A DNA stretch of 64,000 bases, from NCBI GenBank assembly GCA_021292105.1, contig CM037869.1:6880204-6944203 (forward strand), given 5' to 3'. A model generated the notes under the pieces. It was given only the letters and a program-made list of their open reading frames with translations. It searched no databases and was not told where the DNA came from. Position 1 is the first letter of the stretch; each line of letters opens with the position of its first letter. The DNA comes from Anadara kagoshimensis. Lineage: Eukaryota > Mollusca > Bivalvia > Arcoida > Arcidae. The translations under genes and the position numbers were made by a program. Shown here piece by piece: positions 24,546 to 35,566 of the stretch.

Positions 24546-25799
24546 AACAAGAGGCCCATTGGGCCTGATATACTCACCTGATAAATATTATAATATAATA
24601 TAATAATAATATTAATATAATGATAAAAAGAAAATGTCAAAATCTTTCATAATATTAGGGATTTGAGGCTAAAACAGTGAAAACAAAAGTAAAAAAACGA
24701 GGCCATTTTGGGATTTTTTGGTATCTGTGACCTTGAATATTGTATGTATGGTCTTTATTAATATATCAAAATGTTTGTGAGGCCAATACCCAATCTTCTA
24801 ATATACATTCCTATACAAAGAGTTTATAGTTTGAGAAAATTAACCATTTTAATATTGTTTTTGCATTTGTGACCTTGACCTTTGTACCCATGACCTTTAT
24901 TCATCAAATAATCGTATTAATACCTACAACATTTTAACATACACATGCCTATACATAAAGTCAATAGTTTTCAAGATAATTAACCATTTCAGTTTTCTGT
25001 TACATCTGTGAATTTGACCTTTGAACCCATGACTTTAATCTATATATCAAAATGATCTTTACATTAATGCTAACAATATTCTGATATACATGTCTATACA
25101 AAATTTTATAGTTTTCAGGATAATAAACCAAGTCGGTATTGTTTTGCATCTGTGACCTTGACCTTTGAACCCATGACCTTTTCCTTCAGCAAAATTATCG
25201 TTGTACAATATCTACAACAATTTAATATACATGCTTATGCAAAAAGTTTATAGTTTTCCAGATAATAGTTAAAATCAGAGGCCAAATAAAAAAAATAGGC
25301 CATGACCTTCAGTTGACCTTGACATCATTTTGAAGAAATTACAAGAATATGTCAAAACTGAAAATCCCTTGTCAATTTCATTATCTGGTCAAATAGTCAA
25401 GTAATAACAATTTGAAGCTATTTTACAATTTTGTTTCAAAATTAAACGCAAAACGTGTAACCTGTTTGTAATCCGAATTTTATAAAATGCACAAACTATA
25501 AGCTTAAGACCCTAGAGAAGACAAATACTTATCAGAATTTTTCCCCAATAATTGGTTTCGGAGAAGCAGATTTTTTTAAGATTTTTGCTGCACCCCATGG
25601 TCACCTTGACCTAGTTATTGTAGCCATGGCAATGCCACGAACAAATCTGAATTGCACTGGCCCATATATACTTCTCCCCAAGTTTCATTGAAATCTGTCT
25701 TGTAGTTTCAGGAGATGTCGAAAAATAGGTGTTAACCAAGCACATACACACGCTGTGCTATGCCATAAACTCACATGACCTTTCGATCAGGTGAGCTAA
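24546..25799 (-). mobile_element. Tandem-core element family A, copy 2
   Basis: Inverted copy with both ends: AACAAGAGGCCCATTGGGCCT (24546-24566) and CAGGTGAGCTAA (25799). Four to five ~145-160 bp units each contain TGACCTTGACCTTTGAACCC and ATGACCTTT. It sits inside the intron region of the integrase-like pseudogene. It is noncoding and presumably non-autonomous. Confidence 0.7.
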
Positions 25800-25821
25800 A
25801 ATTTAATCCAAAAAAACTTAC

Positions 25822-27325
25822 CTTTTCAAAGAATGATGTCTATCTAGATGCCAAAGAAAGTTAGCATATGGGACACTGTATTTCCTGCGGTTGATGGTAG
25901 TTGAACATCTGCTAGCTGTACCAATACCATCTATCTCCCTAACAAGCATTCTGCATCTTTCTCTTGGTATATGGATATTTACACTTTTTAGATAAGCCCA
26001 AAAATCTTCTGATCCTGCAATCAAAAACAAAAATGAAATCTATTTACATTTTAAGTAGAGAAGTTATTGTGGACAAAAAAACTATGATATCGTCACGATA
26101 TTATCGCCAGGTGAATATGCTCAAAAGAAGGGCTGGGGTTTTAATGGTCTGCAATTAATTCAAATATAATAAAAGGATAATAAGATATAAAATTTACAAA
26201 TTTTATAAAAGTTATTTGAAAATTTACTGAATTGAATTTGTAAGCAGTGATTTGTCTATAGTAAACTACATGTTTAATCTGCTTCATCAGGATCAATACA
26301 CAAATTATGCAATAATTTCAAAGATTTCTTTTGTTAAATAATAGGGTGCCGCGATATCATGATATAAGTGTTGTTTCACGATATCGCGAGCAGCAATCCT
26401 TGGCGACAATTATCACGATTCCGATATATAATAACATCTTTAATTTTAAGTCATGTGGACATATATATGTTCCTATGTTTCACCTGAATTATACTTGAAT
26501 GGCTTTGCTGTCAAGCAATTTGGACCGCCCATTGTTATTCAAACCGGCATTGATAAGGTAAAAAAAAGATTTCATTTCTTAAATATATACAAAATAACAC
26601 AGTTCACTAAATCATAAATGGCATCATTAAACGCGAAATAACCAGGCAATATTTGCTCTACACAGAAATTAACAAGAAATTCCAGGGTGTTGTGTGCAAT
26701 ATGTATCGATATTTGCATATCAACTTTGTTCAAGTAGAGGTTTCCTGAATCAATATCTCATACTGAACACTTTGTCACATGATAATGACACTGCCGTTTA
26801 AGATGTCGCATAATTTTTTAACTTGGGTGAAGATGTCATTGCTGTGTTGTTTTCATACTGCACTAGTTCTTATATCCATTTACAAGAACTAGTGCAGTAT
26901 TTCTAAATGTAATGTGAGACTAAATGGTATTTCAGATGAATTACTAGTGGGAAAAAGGTCAACCTTGTGCAATTGTCCAGTCAACTTGGGACAATATTTC
27001 TCAATATCAGTTCAATAATTCAATCTTGAAAAATGCATAAATAATATAGATTTGCACTTACCAGCATTTGGGTGTTCAAAGTTATATTCGGTGATACGAG
27101 ATCTCAAAATTCTTCATCTATATCGGAGTATTTTGCTCGCACCGAGATATTTTCTTCTTTCATATGTCTATGCAATGTACTTGGATGCACAACCTCACCC
27201 ATCAAGCCATCTTTTGCAATTTTTTGTACAGAAAATCCTAATGCTAGTAGCTGTTGCAAACGCTGCACATCAACTGAAAACTTTGGGCGACCACGTTGAG
27301 CTCTATTTGGAATTGTCTCAACCAC
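25822..27325 (-). pseudogene. HTH/integrase-like transposon-derived gene, two exons
   Basis: Exon 1 (27325-27062) encodes RGRPKFSVDVQRLQQLLALG and ends ...HPNAG at a GTAAGTGC donor. Its helix-turn-helix part (FSVQKIAKDGLMGEVVHPST, LHRHMKEENI) is followed by RAKYSDIDEE, then a frameshift before LRSRITEYNFEHPNAG. Exon 2 (26014-25822) follows TTTTGATTGCAG, completes the Gly codon in phase, reads DFWAYLKSVNIHIPRERCRM and ends RRKYSVPYANFLWHLDRHHS with LKR at a GTAAGTTT donor. I recall this order from a widespread metazoan integrase-like family in which the next exon would begin WR.VIHG and carry the DDE core. That exon was not found downstream, where family A elements and a HECT pseudogene lie. 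The exon frameshift argues for a pseudogene. Confidence 0.65.
26855..26900. repeat. Perfect 17-bp stem hairpin
   Basis: ATACTGCACTAGTTCTT (26855-26871), a 12-base loop and AAGAACTAGTGCAGTAT (26884-26900) pair perfectly. It lies in the intron of the integrase-like pseudogene. The flanking ~30 bases do not pair. Confidence 0.8.
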
Positions 27326-27685
27326 TTTTGAAAATATACCATATATGAGTATACAATTATAATGTTAGTTACTGAATACTGTTAATTAATGTACAGTGAT
27401 TCAAAATGAACTTATCTAATGAAAAGAAATCCTTTCCATTATTTCTGACAGATGCTACAATCTTAATTTTTTACATCTAAAAACACAGGTATTTAATTTT
27501 TCTGTTTCAAAACCATCATTCACTTTTGTTCACAATGCCTCTGGTCATTGTAGTTTTAATTATGCTCAGAGAAGATCCTAATGATAAATTGTGTAGTGTA
27601 AGTCATCGCGTTCCATTTTACAGTGATTTGTTTGCCATACCTTACTACCAATTATGGCAAATATAAGTATCCTGGGGTTAACTGA

Positions 27686-27984
27686 CAGGGATTTATCAGG
27701 GTCTTTTGGGAAAAGGCCCTAAACTAAAACTTGGGAAAACTATCAACTTTTTGCTCATTTTGGGGAAACTTTGACATAATTTTGATGCCATTAATGATTA
27801 AATCTAATGCTTTAAGTGTATTGAATTGATTAAAGATTGAGTCTATGGCCAGACTTAAGCTATGTATCTGGTACGATTTTTTAATTGGTAATTTTATCGG
27901 CCCATTTTGGGGAAAAAATCAATGTTTTTTCGATTGGGAATGGGGCCAAATTCTGGCCCTAAACAGGCTTTTGATAAATCCCCT
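27686..27984 (+). mobile_element. CAGGG-ended ~300 bp DNA element, copy 1
   Basis: Starts CAGGGATTTATCAGGGTC and ends TTTTGATAAATCCCCT. It matches 46795-47106 in the opposite orientation over the full length. It is noncoding. Terminal inverted repeats are about 12 bp (CAGGGATTTATC). Confidence 0.8.
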
Positions 27985-28149
27985 AATCATCACAATATTG
28001 TTGTTAAGTATGATGTCTCAGTATCTATATATATTTGTCCTTGGATGTATTTGACGTTCCATCTCAATTTTAATAATTACAAATTACACCAGTTTTAATT
28101 TTACAGCACTAGACGGCCGTTACGGAATACATTTCCTCATTAGTAGTGC

Positions 28150-29478
28150 TTGGACCAGGGGAGTACAGGGAAGTTTTTGTGTTTTTTACTAGATTGGCAC
28201 ATTGAAAGATTTGGTGGGGAACTGGATATGTTTAACGTTCCAGTAGATGAGCTGGCAGACAAACTTGGGCAATTCTATTGTGAAGCCAAACCTCAGGAAC
28301 AAGACCAATCTACCAATAACAGGACAAGCCAAGTTCACAAGAACACCCTAAAGAACATTCGTAGTGCAATAAATCGGCATTTGTCAGACATTTATAGAAA
28401 CATTGACATCGTTAATGACAAAGAATTCAAACAAAGAAACAATAAATTAAATGGTCTTTTAAAATACCGTATGGCAAGTGGCTATTCTGTCCCAACTCTC
28501 CACAAAAGTGACAACAGAAATAGTAAATGATCTTGAAGACACAGTAACAAATGGGTCCCAGAAGCACATAGTACTTACATCGACCTCAAGGAAAAGGTGA
28601 AAGGTAAGGTAAAAGTACAATAAATTCTGCAGATTTGCAAAAGATTGTTACATACCTTGAATCATTAACTGCCAATGATAACCCCGTTAAACTCCGTCTT
28701 TGTGTATGGTATTCCATATCAATGCATTTTGTAAGCCGCGGGCTTGAATTTTATCAACTAAATAAAAATTCATTTGTTTTCAAGGTTAATGAAAATGGAA
28801 GGGAATATGCAACTCTTAGTCACGAGACTAAACAAAAAAATTACCAAGGAGGGCTATCAAATCAAGATTTTTACACTGACAAACGAATGTATGCTAATCC
28901 TGATTCTTCTTCCTATCCCGTTCAGATGTTAAAATTTTTTATACAGAAAACAGATTCAAATGCCACTGAATTATTTAACCACTGTTTAAAAGAAGCCACC
29001 ATATCTCCATCCACTTGTGATACTTGGTACACAAGTCCATCCTTAGGCAAAAACACTTTTCGCAATTTTCTCCCAAATATTTCTAAGCAAGCCGGTTGTT
29101 CGCAGAGATACACGGCACATTGTTTACGAGCAACGGCTATACAGTCCCTATCGAATGCTGGATTTGAAACTCGGCAAATAATGTACATGTCAGGTCACAG
29201 AAATGAGGCCTCTGTACGAAGTTATGCTTGAGATTAAACAGTCCATCAGCAACGCCTTATCAGAAACAACATCAGGTAAATCTGAAAACTAAACCGTTGC
29301 TATCCCCTCTAATTCACCATCTGTCTGTGCTCAAGGTCAGACATCCAGCCTTTGTACTTCTCCCGCCAGTACAACTACGACTTGTGACGTCAGAAATGCA
29401 ATTGCGTCGTTACAATCGGGCATTTTGTCTAATGCTACATTCAATAATTGTTCTGTGAATTTAAATGTTAAAATGTAA
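28150..29478 (+). pseudogene. Crypton-type tyrosine recombinase
   Basis: Two main frames (28150-28530 and 28635-29231) plus a shifted tail to 29478. The second has the DUF3504/Crypton catalytic layout: an Arg in HFVSRGLEFYQL, then HCLRATAIQSLSNAGF (HxxR), SGHRNEASVRSY with the second His and the candidate Tyr nucleophile. After this Tyr a one-base shift gives EIKQSISNALSET, and the tail ends ILSNATFNNCSVNLNV, similar to the end of metazoan Crypton-derived proteins. The first frame (LDWHIERFGGELDMF, HKNTLKNIRSAINRHL) fits the N-terminal core-binding domain. Two frameshifts and a TAA make it inactive. Cryptons move by site-specific recombination of a circular form. Confidence 0.8.
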
Positions 29479-29534
29479 ACGAAAATACTTATTGTTATTT
29501 ATGATTTTAAATAAATTAAATTACAGATTCAGTG

Positions 29535-29692
29535 TGTTGGGTCTGTTTCTTGACAACATGACAAAATGAACAACCGGTTTCGTAAACCATGCTCTTTATT
29601 TCTGCCACTGCGCATGCTCATACAAAATAATATATATAACAAGACATACAGAGTTATTCCCCTTGACATAATACACACGCAGACACTACAAT
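29535..29692 (-). repeat. LTR of second minus-strand Ty3/Gypsy
   Basis: On the minus strand a purine tract AAAAAGGGAGGGAT meets TGTAGTGTCTGCGTGTG, a PPT-LTR border. The LTR ends near AGACCCAACA (about 29535), giving ~158 bp. An AATAAAGAGC poly(A)-type signal lies inside. Confidence 0.6.
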
Positions 29693-29867
29693 CCCTCCCT
29701 TTTTGGACAATAATATAAACACATAATAAAACACAATTATGCACACAAAATGTCATCAACACATCAAGTGTCATTAACACATTTAACCAGTAAATTAAAT
29801 GTCATTTTCTAATCTTGAAAATCTTTCTAAAAATAAAAACAAAAATCAGACAAAAATTTATATACTG

Positions 29868-31290
29868 TCAACCTAAGAAAAAGTCTTCAAACTTTTGAGG
29901 AAATTTTCTTGTCCTTATTGGACGAGTATTTATCTCAAGATTTTCATCACTAAAAACTGTTTTACTTGACAAATCACCATGTCCAATTTTATCCTCTTGT
30001 ACATCACTCTCACATGTGTGTGTGAATTGATTTTCCCCATTATTTGGCAATTCATGAGTCTGTTGTTTAACATAGGCTCAACTATCTCTTCTTGACCTAA
30101 AAATTTCTTAATGTGACTTGAATTTCTCAAATATTGTACACCTTCAGCAGATTCGACAGTGCATTTACTACCATGTTTCTCAACAATACGATACGGTTCC
30201 GGATCAAATGTGCTACTTAACTTACTTTCTCGCTTCTGCTTAACAAGTACGGAATCCCCTATTTCAATGTTACTTTCGCGAGCATTTCTACGTGTGTCGG
30301 TATATAACTTTTCCTTTTTCCTTCTTTTCTTCATCGCAATCTCGTGCTTCTATATCATCGGTATGTTCATCGATACCTGGCAAACGTGTTCGCAACTTCC
30401 GGTGAAACAAAAGTTCGGCAGGACTTACTCCTGTAGTGCTATGCAGTTTTTTAAGCGGAAGTCCATGCGTTAAAAACATCCGGTGTAAACTCTTTATAAT
30501 TGTATCGGTAGTGGTAGATTTCAAAACTTCAACTTCTACATATCGACTATAGTAATCGACGACAACGAACAAATGGTCACCTGATGGCAACGGCGGTGTC
30601 ATCAAGTCGGTAGCAATATGTTGCCATGGTCCTGCGGGTAACTCGGTAGTTTGCAATGGTTCTGGAGGTGGTGGCAAACCAACAACCTGACAAGAATGAC
30701 AAGTTTTACAAAAATTTTCAGATTCGCGATCGATACCGGGCCACCATACTTTAGTACGAAGACGTCTCTTCATCATAACGATGCCTGGATGTCCTTCATG
30801 CACAATTTCCAAAACATGATTACGCATACTACTGGGAATTACAATACGTGTTCCTCGTAATATCAAATTACCTATTACGCATAGTTCATTACGTACAAAG
30901 AGATATTTCGGGTTTTCTACTCTTTACCACATTTTATTTCTGATACATTTCCGCAAATTACTTAGCTCAGCGTCGTGTGCGGATGCACGTTCTATCTCTG
31001 AAGTAGTCAACGCATAGGGTGTTGCAGATTTAGCTACAAATTTCACATAATCAACGGATTCTTCAGAACATTTCTGATCTCCAACGTTCGCGTCTACCGT
31101 AGTTAATCTGGATAACGAATCCGCTATGGATTTACCTGGAATATGTTTCACGATAAACGTGAACGGTTGTAACCTAAGGACCCAGCGTTCGATACGCGCA
31201 CTCGGTTTAGACCTTTCAGAGTAAATAAACTCTAACAGCTTATGATCAGTCCATAACTCAAATTTAGTACCGAACAAGTACATGTGAAAT
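29868..31290 (-). pseudogene. Ty3/Gypsy RNase H-integrase remnant with core deletion
   Basis: RNase H C-terminus (FELWTDHKLLEFIYSERSKP, KHIPGKSIADSLSRL) at 31283-30924. The integrase zinc finger HEGHPGIVMMKRRL...CKTCHSCQ (HHCC) and first core Asp (HIATDLMTPP) follow in 30866-30288. After MFLTHGLPLKK the sequence jumps to TTGVSPAELLFHRKLRTRL, so the part that would carry the second Asp and the Glu is missing. The C-terminal domain VGDSVLVKQKRESK-like and tail RPIRTRKFPQKFEDFF end at 29868. The 5' part (gag, PR, RT) is absent beyond 31290. Confidence 0.85.
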
Positions 31291-31360
31291 ATTATTATTA
31301 AAATTTAACATTCAGTGATGTAAACTCATATAAAAACAAACACAACGGCATATGAAAACA

Positions 31361-31412
<52 letters not shown>

Positions 31413-31989
31413 AGACTATTGATTATAAAACTCCAGGCTTCATACGGGCATCGGACATAATGATGCCCTGTGGTATGTTTTAAAGTTATTTTTGTCATGA
31501 TGATTTGCATTATTTTGAGAGGTTTTAAAAACCAAATTGAAAATCTGCGAAAATGAACGAGCTATATATCAATATTTAAATGCTAAACAGAGTGGTAACG
31601 CATTTATTATGTCCGTTTTCAGCTCATTGACCAGATTTTAGCAAATTATGCAATTATGACTGTTGAACCTTACAGGCGCTTTTGGGCCTCGTGTTGTTGA
31701 TATGAAGGGGTAATGTTTTTTTTTTGTTGTGTCACCAACAAACCATACAAAATACTAGTAAATATCAAGACTATTGTAATTGTTGTTTCATTATCTGAGA
31801 TTTTGGGGGAAAAGCTCCTTTACATTTGTCAATTATTATTGCATAATGGACTGGTTTTTGTGACACACTAAACGGCGGTATAAATATTTACATGTTGATC
31901 TATATCAGGTGAAATAATCTTGACTTGGATGGAAACCACCATTCAACCAACTGTCTAATTATTCACCTAAATCACGTGATCACAGTTGA
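31291..31989. other. No gene seen; (TA)25 microsatellite
   Basis: A TA dinucleotide run occupies 31361-31410. The remaining ~600 bases show no coding signal or repeat unit that I can support. Confidence 0.6.
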
Positions 31990-32215
31990 AAATGTCGTTG
32001 TATAGTGCATAATGTTTGACATTTTATTTTGAATAATAGATTGGACAAATAGACAATGCGATTTAGATTCATTACAATAAACACCTGGAGCGCAGTATTA
32101 CTATAAACTATCCTTATGTATCATTTTTATATTGCCCTTAAATTACATAATGGATACGTCTGTTTGAATATTCAAATAAACGTCAAACGACCAGGTCAAA
32201 CTTGACACACTTTAC
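31990..32215 (+). mobile_element. Tc1/mariner-type MITE, decayed copy
   Basis: Matches 54424-54661 in the same orientation, including the interior CTAAATTACATAATGG-like phrase and the right terminus CCAGGTCAAACTTGACACAC. The left terminus is lost. Confidence 0.6.
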
Positions 32216-32469
32216 ACAACGATAGACAGGACAATGTAATATGCCCGGCATATCGGTAAAGGACATAAAAAATCAAACAAACTTTGTTCACAATCAATTG
32301 TTTAATCTGCTACCAACACCTTTGTCATTGTACATCAATGGTTTTGCAGATGCAACATAATTTTATAAACTGGTAACCAGTTGATCAGTACATCCACATT
32401 TGGTATGTATTCAACCTGTTGCTATGTTATTAAAGCATTATTCAAAACACATTTTAAATCTACGTTCTT

Positions 32470-33345
32470 CCAGAACAACAAGTAAACTATTTTTCTTGGA
32501 CCCACACAGATCAATACAGTACACGGAAATCAACTAGCAAACAATACCTATCACCCAACTTAACCTTGAAACGAACTTTAATTTGAAACATTTTACAAAT
32601 AATCTTTGGTCAACAAAAATGTTTCTTGGACACACACAGATCAATACAGTACACGGAAATCATCTACAAAACAATTTCTACGCAGACGACCTGTTAGAAT
32701 GCCTAAGTTGTCACGGAAATCAACCAACTTAGCCTTAGAAACGAACGAACTTTAATTTGATACATATTAAAAATACTATTTGGTCAATAAAAATGTTTCT
32801 TGGACCCATAAAAATCAATACCGTATTCGGAAATCAACTACAAACAGTACCTATCACCGAACTAAGCCTTAAACACGAACCTTAATTTGAAACATATTAA
32901 AAATACTATCTGGTTAATAAAATTGTTTCTTGGCCCCATAATGATCAATACAGTATACGGAAATCAACTTCAAAACTGTACCTATCACCGAACTTAGCCT
33001 ACCTTAATTTGAAACATATTAAAAATACTATCTGGTTAATAAAAATGTTCGTTGGACCCATAAAGATCAATGCAGTATACGGAAATCAACTACAAAACAG
33101 TACCTATCACCGAACTTAGCCTTAAAACGAACCTTAATTTGAAACATATTAAAAATACTATCTGGTTAATAAAAATGTGTCTTGGACCCATATAGATCAA
33201 TACAGTATACGGAAATCAACCTCCAAACAATTCCTACGCAGACGACCTGTTTGAATGCCTTAGTTGTCACGGAAATCAACCATTAAATGATACCTATCAT
33301 CCAACTTAGCCTTAGAAACCTTTATTTGAAACATATTACAAATCT
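32470..33345. repeat. ~130 bp satellite array with embedded HECT-derived segment
   Basis: Six to seven units share TTTCTTGGACCCATAAAGAT, CAATACAGTATACGGAAATC, CTATCACCGAACTTAGCC and TTTGAAACATATTAAAAA. Unit starts fall near 32497, 32625, 32797, 32927, 33052 and 33183, spaced 125-131 except one of ~170. Two units hold an extra ~42 bp block (32679-32720, 33236-33277) with CAGACGACCTGTT.GAATG, which matches HECT coding sequence at 34003-34040. Confidence 0.85.
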
Positions 33346-33504
33346 GTCTTATCAATAAAACACATGAACTTTGACGGCAATGAAATTTTAATTTAGTTGG
33401 TAATTATGCTATCAACACGTTCCACAATGTTTAACGAACAAAAATTAAAATCAAAACAGTACGTGGTTTATTATTCACATAGCGCAAAGGATTCGAGAAA
33501 CTAC

Positions 33505-35523
33505 ACAATGTACATCACCCACACTCCACTATGCAATACAGCATTGAATTCAGAACGAAATTCTGGGAAATTTCTGAAGTTGTCAGAGAGTTCCAAAACA
33601 CAACCGCATGTATGTGCAATTGGTCTTCTGAGTGTTCCCTCCATATAGACAAATGATATGGTTATAGATTCTACTACTTTTGTTAATAAATCGGAACCAG
33701 TACAAACCCGAAGGAAAATTTTAAGCATATTATTGTTTAAAACCTTTACAAATTTTTTCAGAAACAGAATAATGTCAGCTTGGCCCTTTGATACAGCTTC
33801 TGGAAACGACAGAAGAGTGGTGGGCTGAACGACTTCATAATTTTTTTTTTCAATTTGACAGATATAATATATATTGAAAGTGGTTTAAGAACTTCCTTCC
33901 ACATTTCCGTAATAAATTTTGGATCCTGCAAAAGTTCTTTTCCAGCAATCTCCAACAATAACGCTTTTAATGAGGACACTTCGTTTGGGATCACACGGCC
34001 TTTGTGGCAACTAAGACATTCCAACAGGTCGTCTGTGTCAACAGACTGAAAATCATCGCACGCCTTTTTGAAATTTGCAGCTTCCAATTCGGTTAAGTAC
34101 AGGAAATAAGTTTCAAGCAAATCTGAGCAATGCTTGTCGTACAGGCATTCTTCGACGAACGTCGGAGCTAATCCAACGGGAAAGTACCCAAGATCCATCC
34201 ATCTTTTTAACAGTATTCCAGCTACGTATTTCCACTCGGCTTCCTGGAAATCGTGTCGGGTAATTGGTACCTTGTAGGTACACCCTATTGTACATTCCTC
34301 GTAAATATCACGCCAGAACTCGGTATACACGTCTCTATGCATTCATGAACCTTCCCCCAACTCGTACTTACTACATTTTCTTTTAATGTTCAGATTCGTA
34401 GCTAAAATTTCACTATCCTTAAAATACGCTATCATTTTTGTCATGACGTTTCCCTCATGGACCTATATTGTAACAGTTTTTCTAGAAGGTGTGCTGCCTC
34501 TTGTAAGGGATTCGTTACTGGTTCTAGTAGGAATATGTAGATACGGAAGAGTACTGTCAAGATCCAACACGGATGAGCTATTAAATGCCCTAAACTGTAT
34601 GACGTTGTCGCCGAATGTACTTTAAGGTGTGTTATTTGTACTAACATCGGGATGTTGTGTATAGCCAGATGCCGCCGTCAGAATGTCATCAGCTGTGTTA
34701 TCATTATTATATGTGTAGAGAAAATCTATGCTACCGAAATCACTTACAGTCTCTATTATTTTGTCTTTTTCTTCTATGTCTTCTTTGTTAGTGAACATGT
34801 CACTACTGCTTTCAAGAGAGGAGGGTATAATAGAACTTTCAATATTTACTTGTGTAGCCTGACACTATCAGTTGATTGTATAGCCTGAGGAAGGTCAATG
34901 TCGGTCCTATTTTCATTGTCTGTTTCGTTCTTTTCATCATTAGGTGAGGCGGCTTTTGGTGTTGACGCTAGGTAAACTCGAACCAATGGAAGCTGAGGTT
35001 CTTCATACAAGGTTTGTAAATTGACTCCGTCGGGTATTGGTTTTTCTACAAAATCCCAAAGATCAAAATCAAATTCTTCCATATTTCCTTTTTTGCTTAT
35101 ACCGTTAGGAAAAAAAGCCGCAGACCTTCCTGAATCATATCAAATTTTGTTGATGACTTTGTCATTCTTGAGTCTTGTTCCGCCACCCTGTTTCGTTCTG
35201 ACCTGTGTTGATGAACTTCCTTCTCTAACGATCCATCCTATATCCACTCTTTTTTACTTTGTTAATGCATTGTCATTCCCTAGTAGTTTAACTCTTCTTT
35301 TGGATTTACTTCTTAGCGACTATCGTCTCCCTTACTTTCAACAATTTCGTCTTTCGAACCTTTCAAACGGTGAACGAGGCTCTCTAAAAGTTCTTGTTTC
35401 TTTTTCAGATTTTATACTTTCTTTCTTACAAAAACTCTTGATTGCAACCCTGTCGCAATGATGTGGAAAATACTCGGTAAGGTCTTTGTCACTTATTCCA
35501 GCGATGGCTTGTTCGCCAATCTG
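33505..35523 (-). pseudogene. SAM-like plus HECT-domain E3 ligase-like pseudogene, copy 2
   Basis: N-terminal exon after acceptor TTGATTATTGCAG (35523): IGEQAIAGISDKDLTEYFPH and DRVAIKSFCKK, a SAM-like segment. A low-complexity middle includes FDFDLWDFVEKPIPDGVN (35082-34846). The HECT region starts near 34450 (NVMTKMIAYFKDSEILATNL), reads YELGEGS, meets a TGA just before 34342, then HRDVYTEFWRDIYEECTIG and VPITRHDFQEAEWKYVAGIL. At an A10 run (about 33842-33851) the frame shifts by one and continues to LRRPIAHTCGCVLELSDNF, with the HECT catalytic Cys, ending at 33501. Two disruptions, one in a homopolymer, leave it uncertain whether this copy is long dead or recently broken. Introns between segments are not resolved. 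Bivalves and fish have many such genes. Confidence 0.65.
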
Positions 35524-35566
35524 CAATAATCAACAACCATAATAAGAAAAAGCTATAACTACTTAC

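Noticed and set aside
27845-28098. Two overlapping plus-strand frames
   Set aside because: They lie in the CAGGG-ended noncoding element and its flank and are not conserved in its other copy.
35021-35461. 146-residue plus-strand frame
   Set aside because: It is the antisense of the HECT copy 2 N-terminal region, where the minus strand has the SAM-like motif and splice site.
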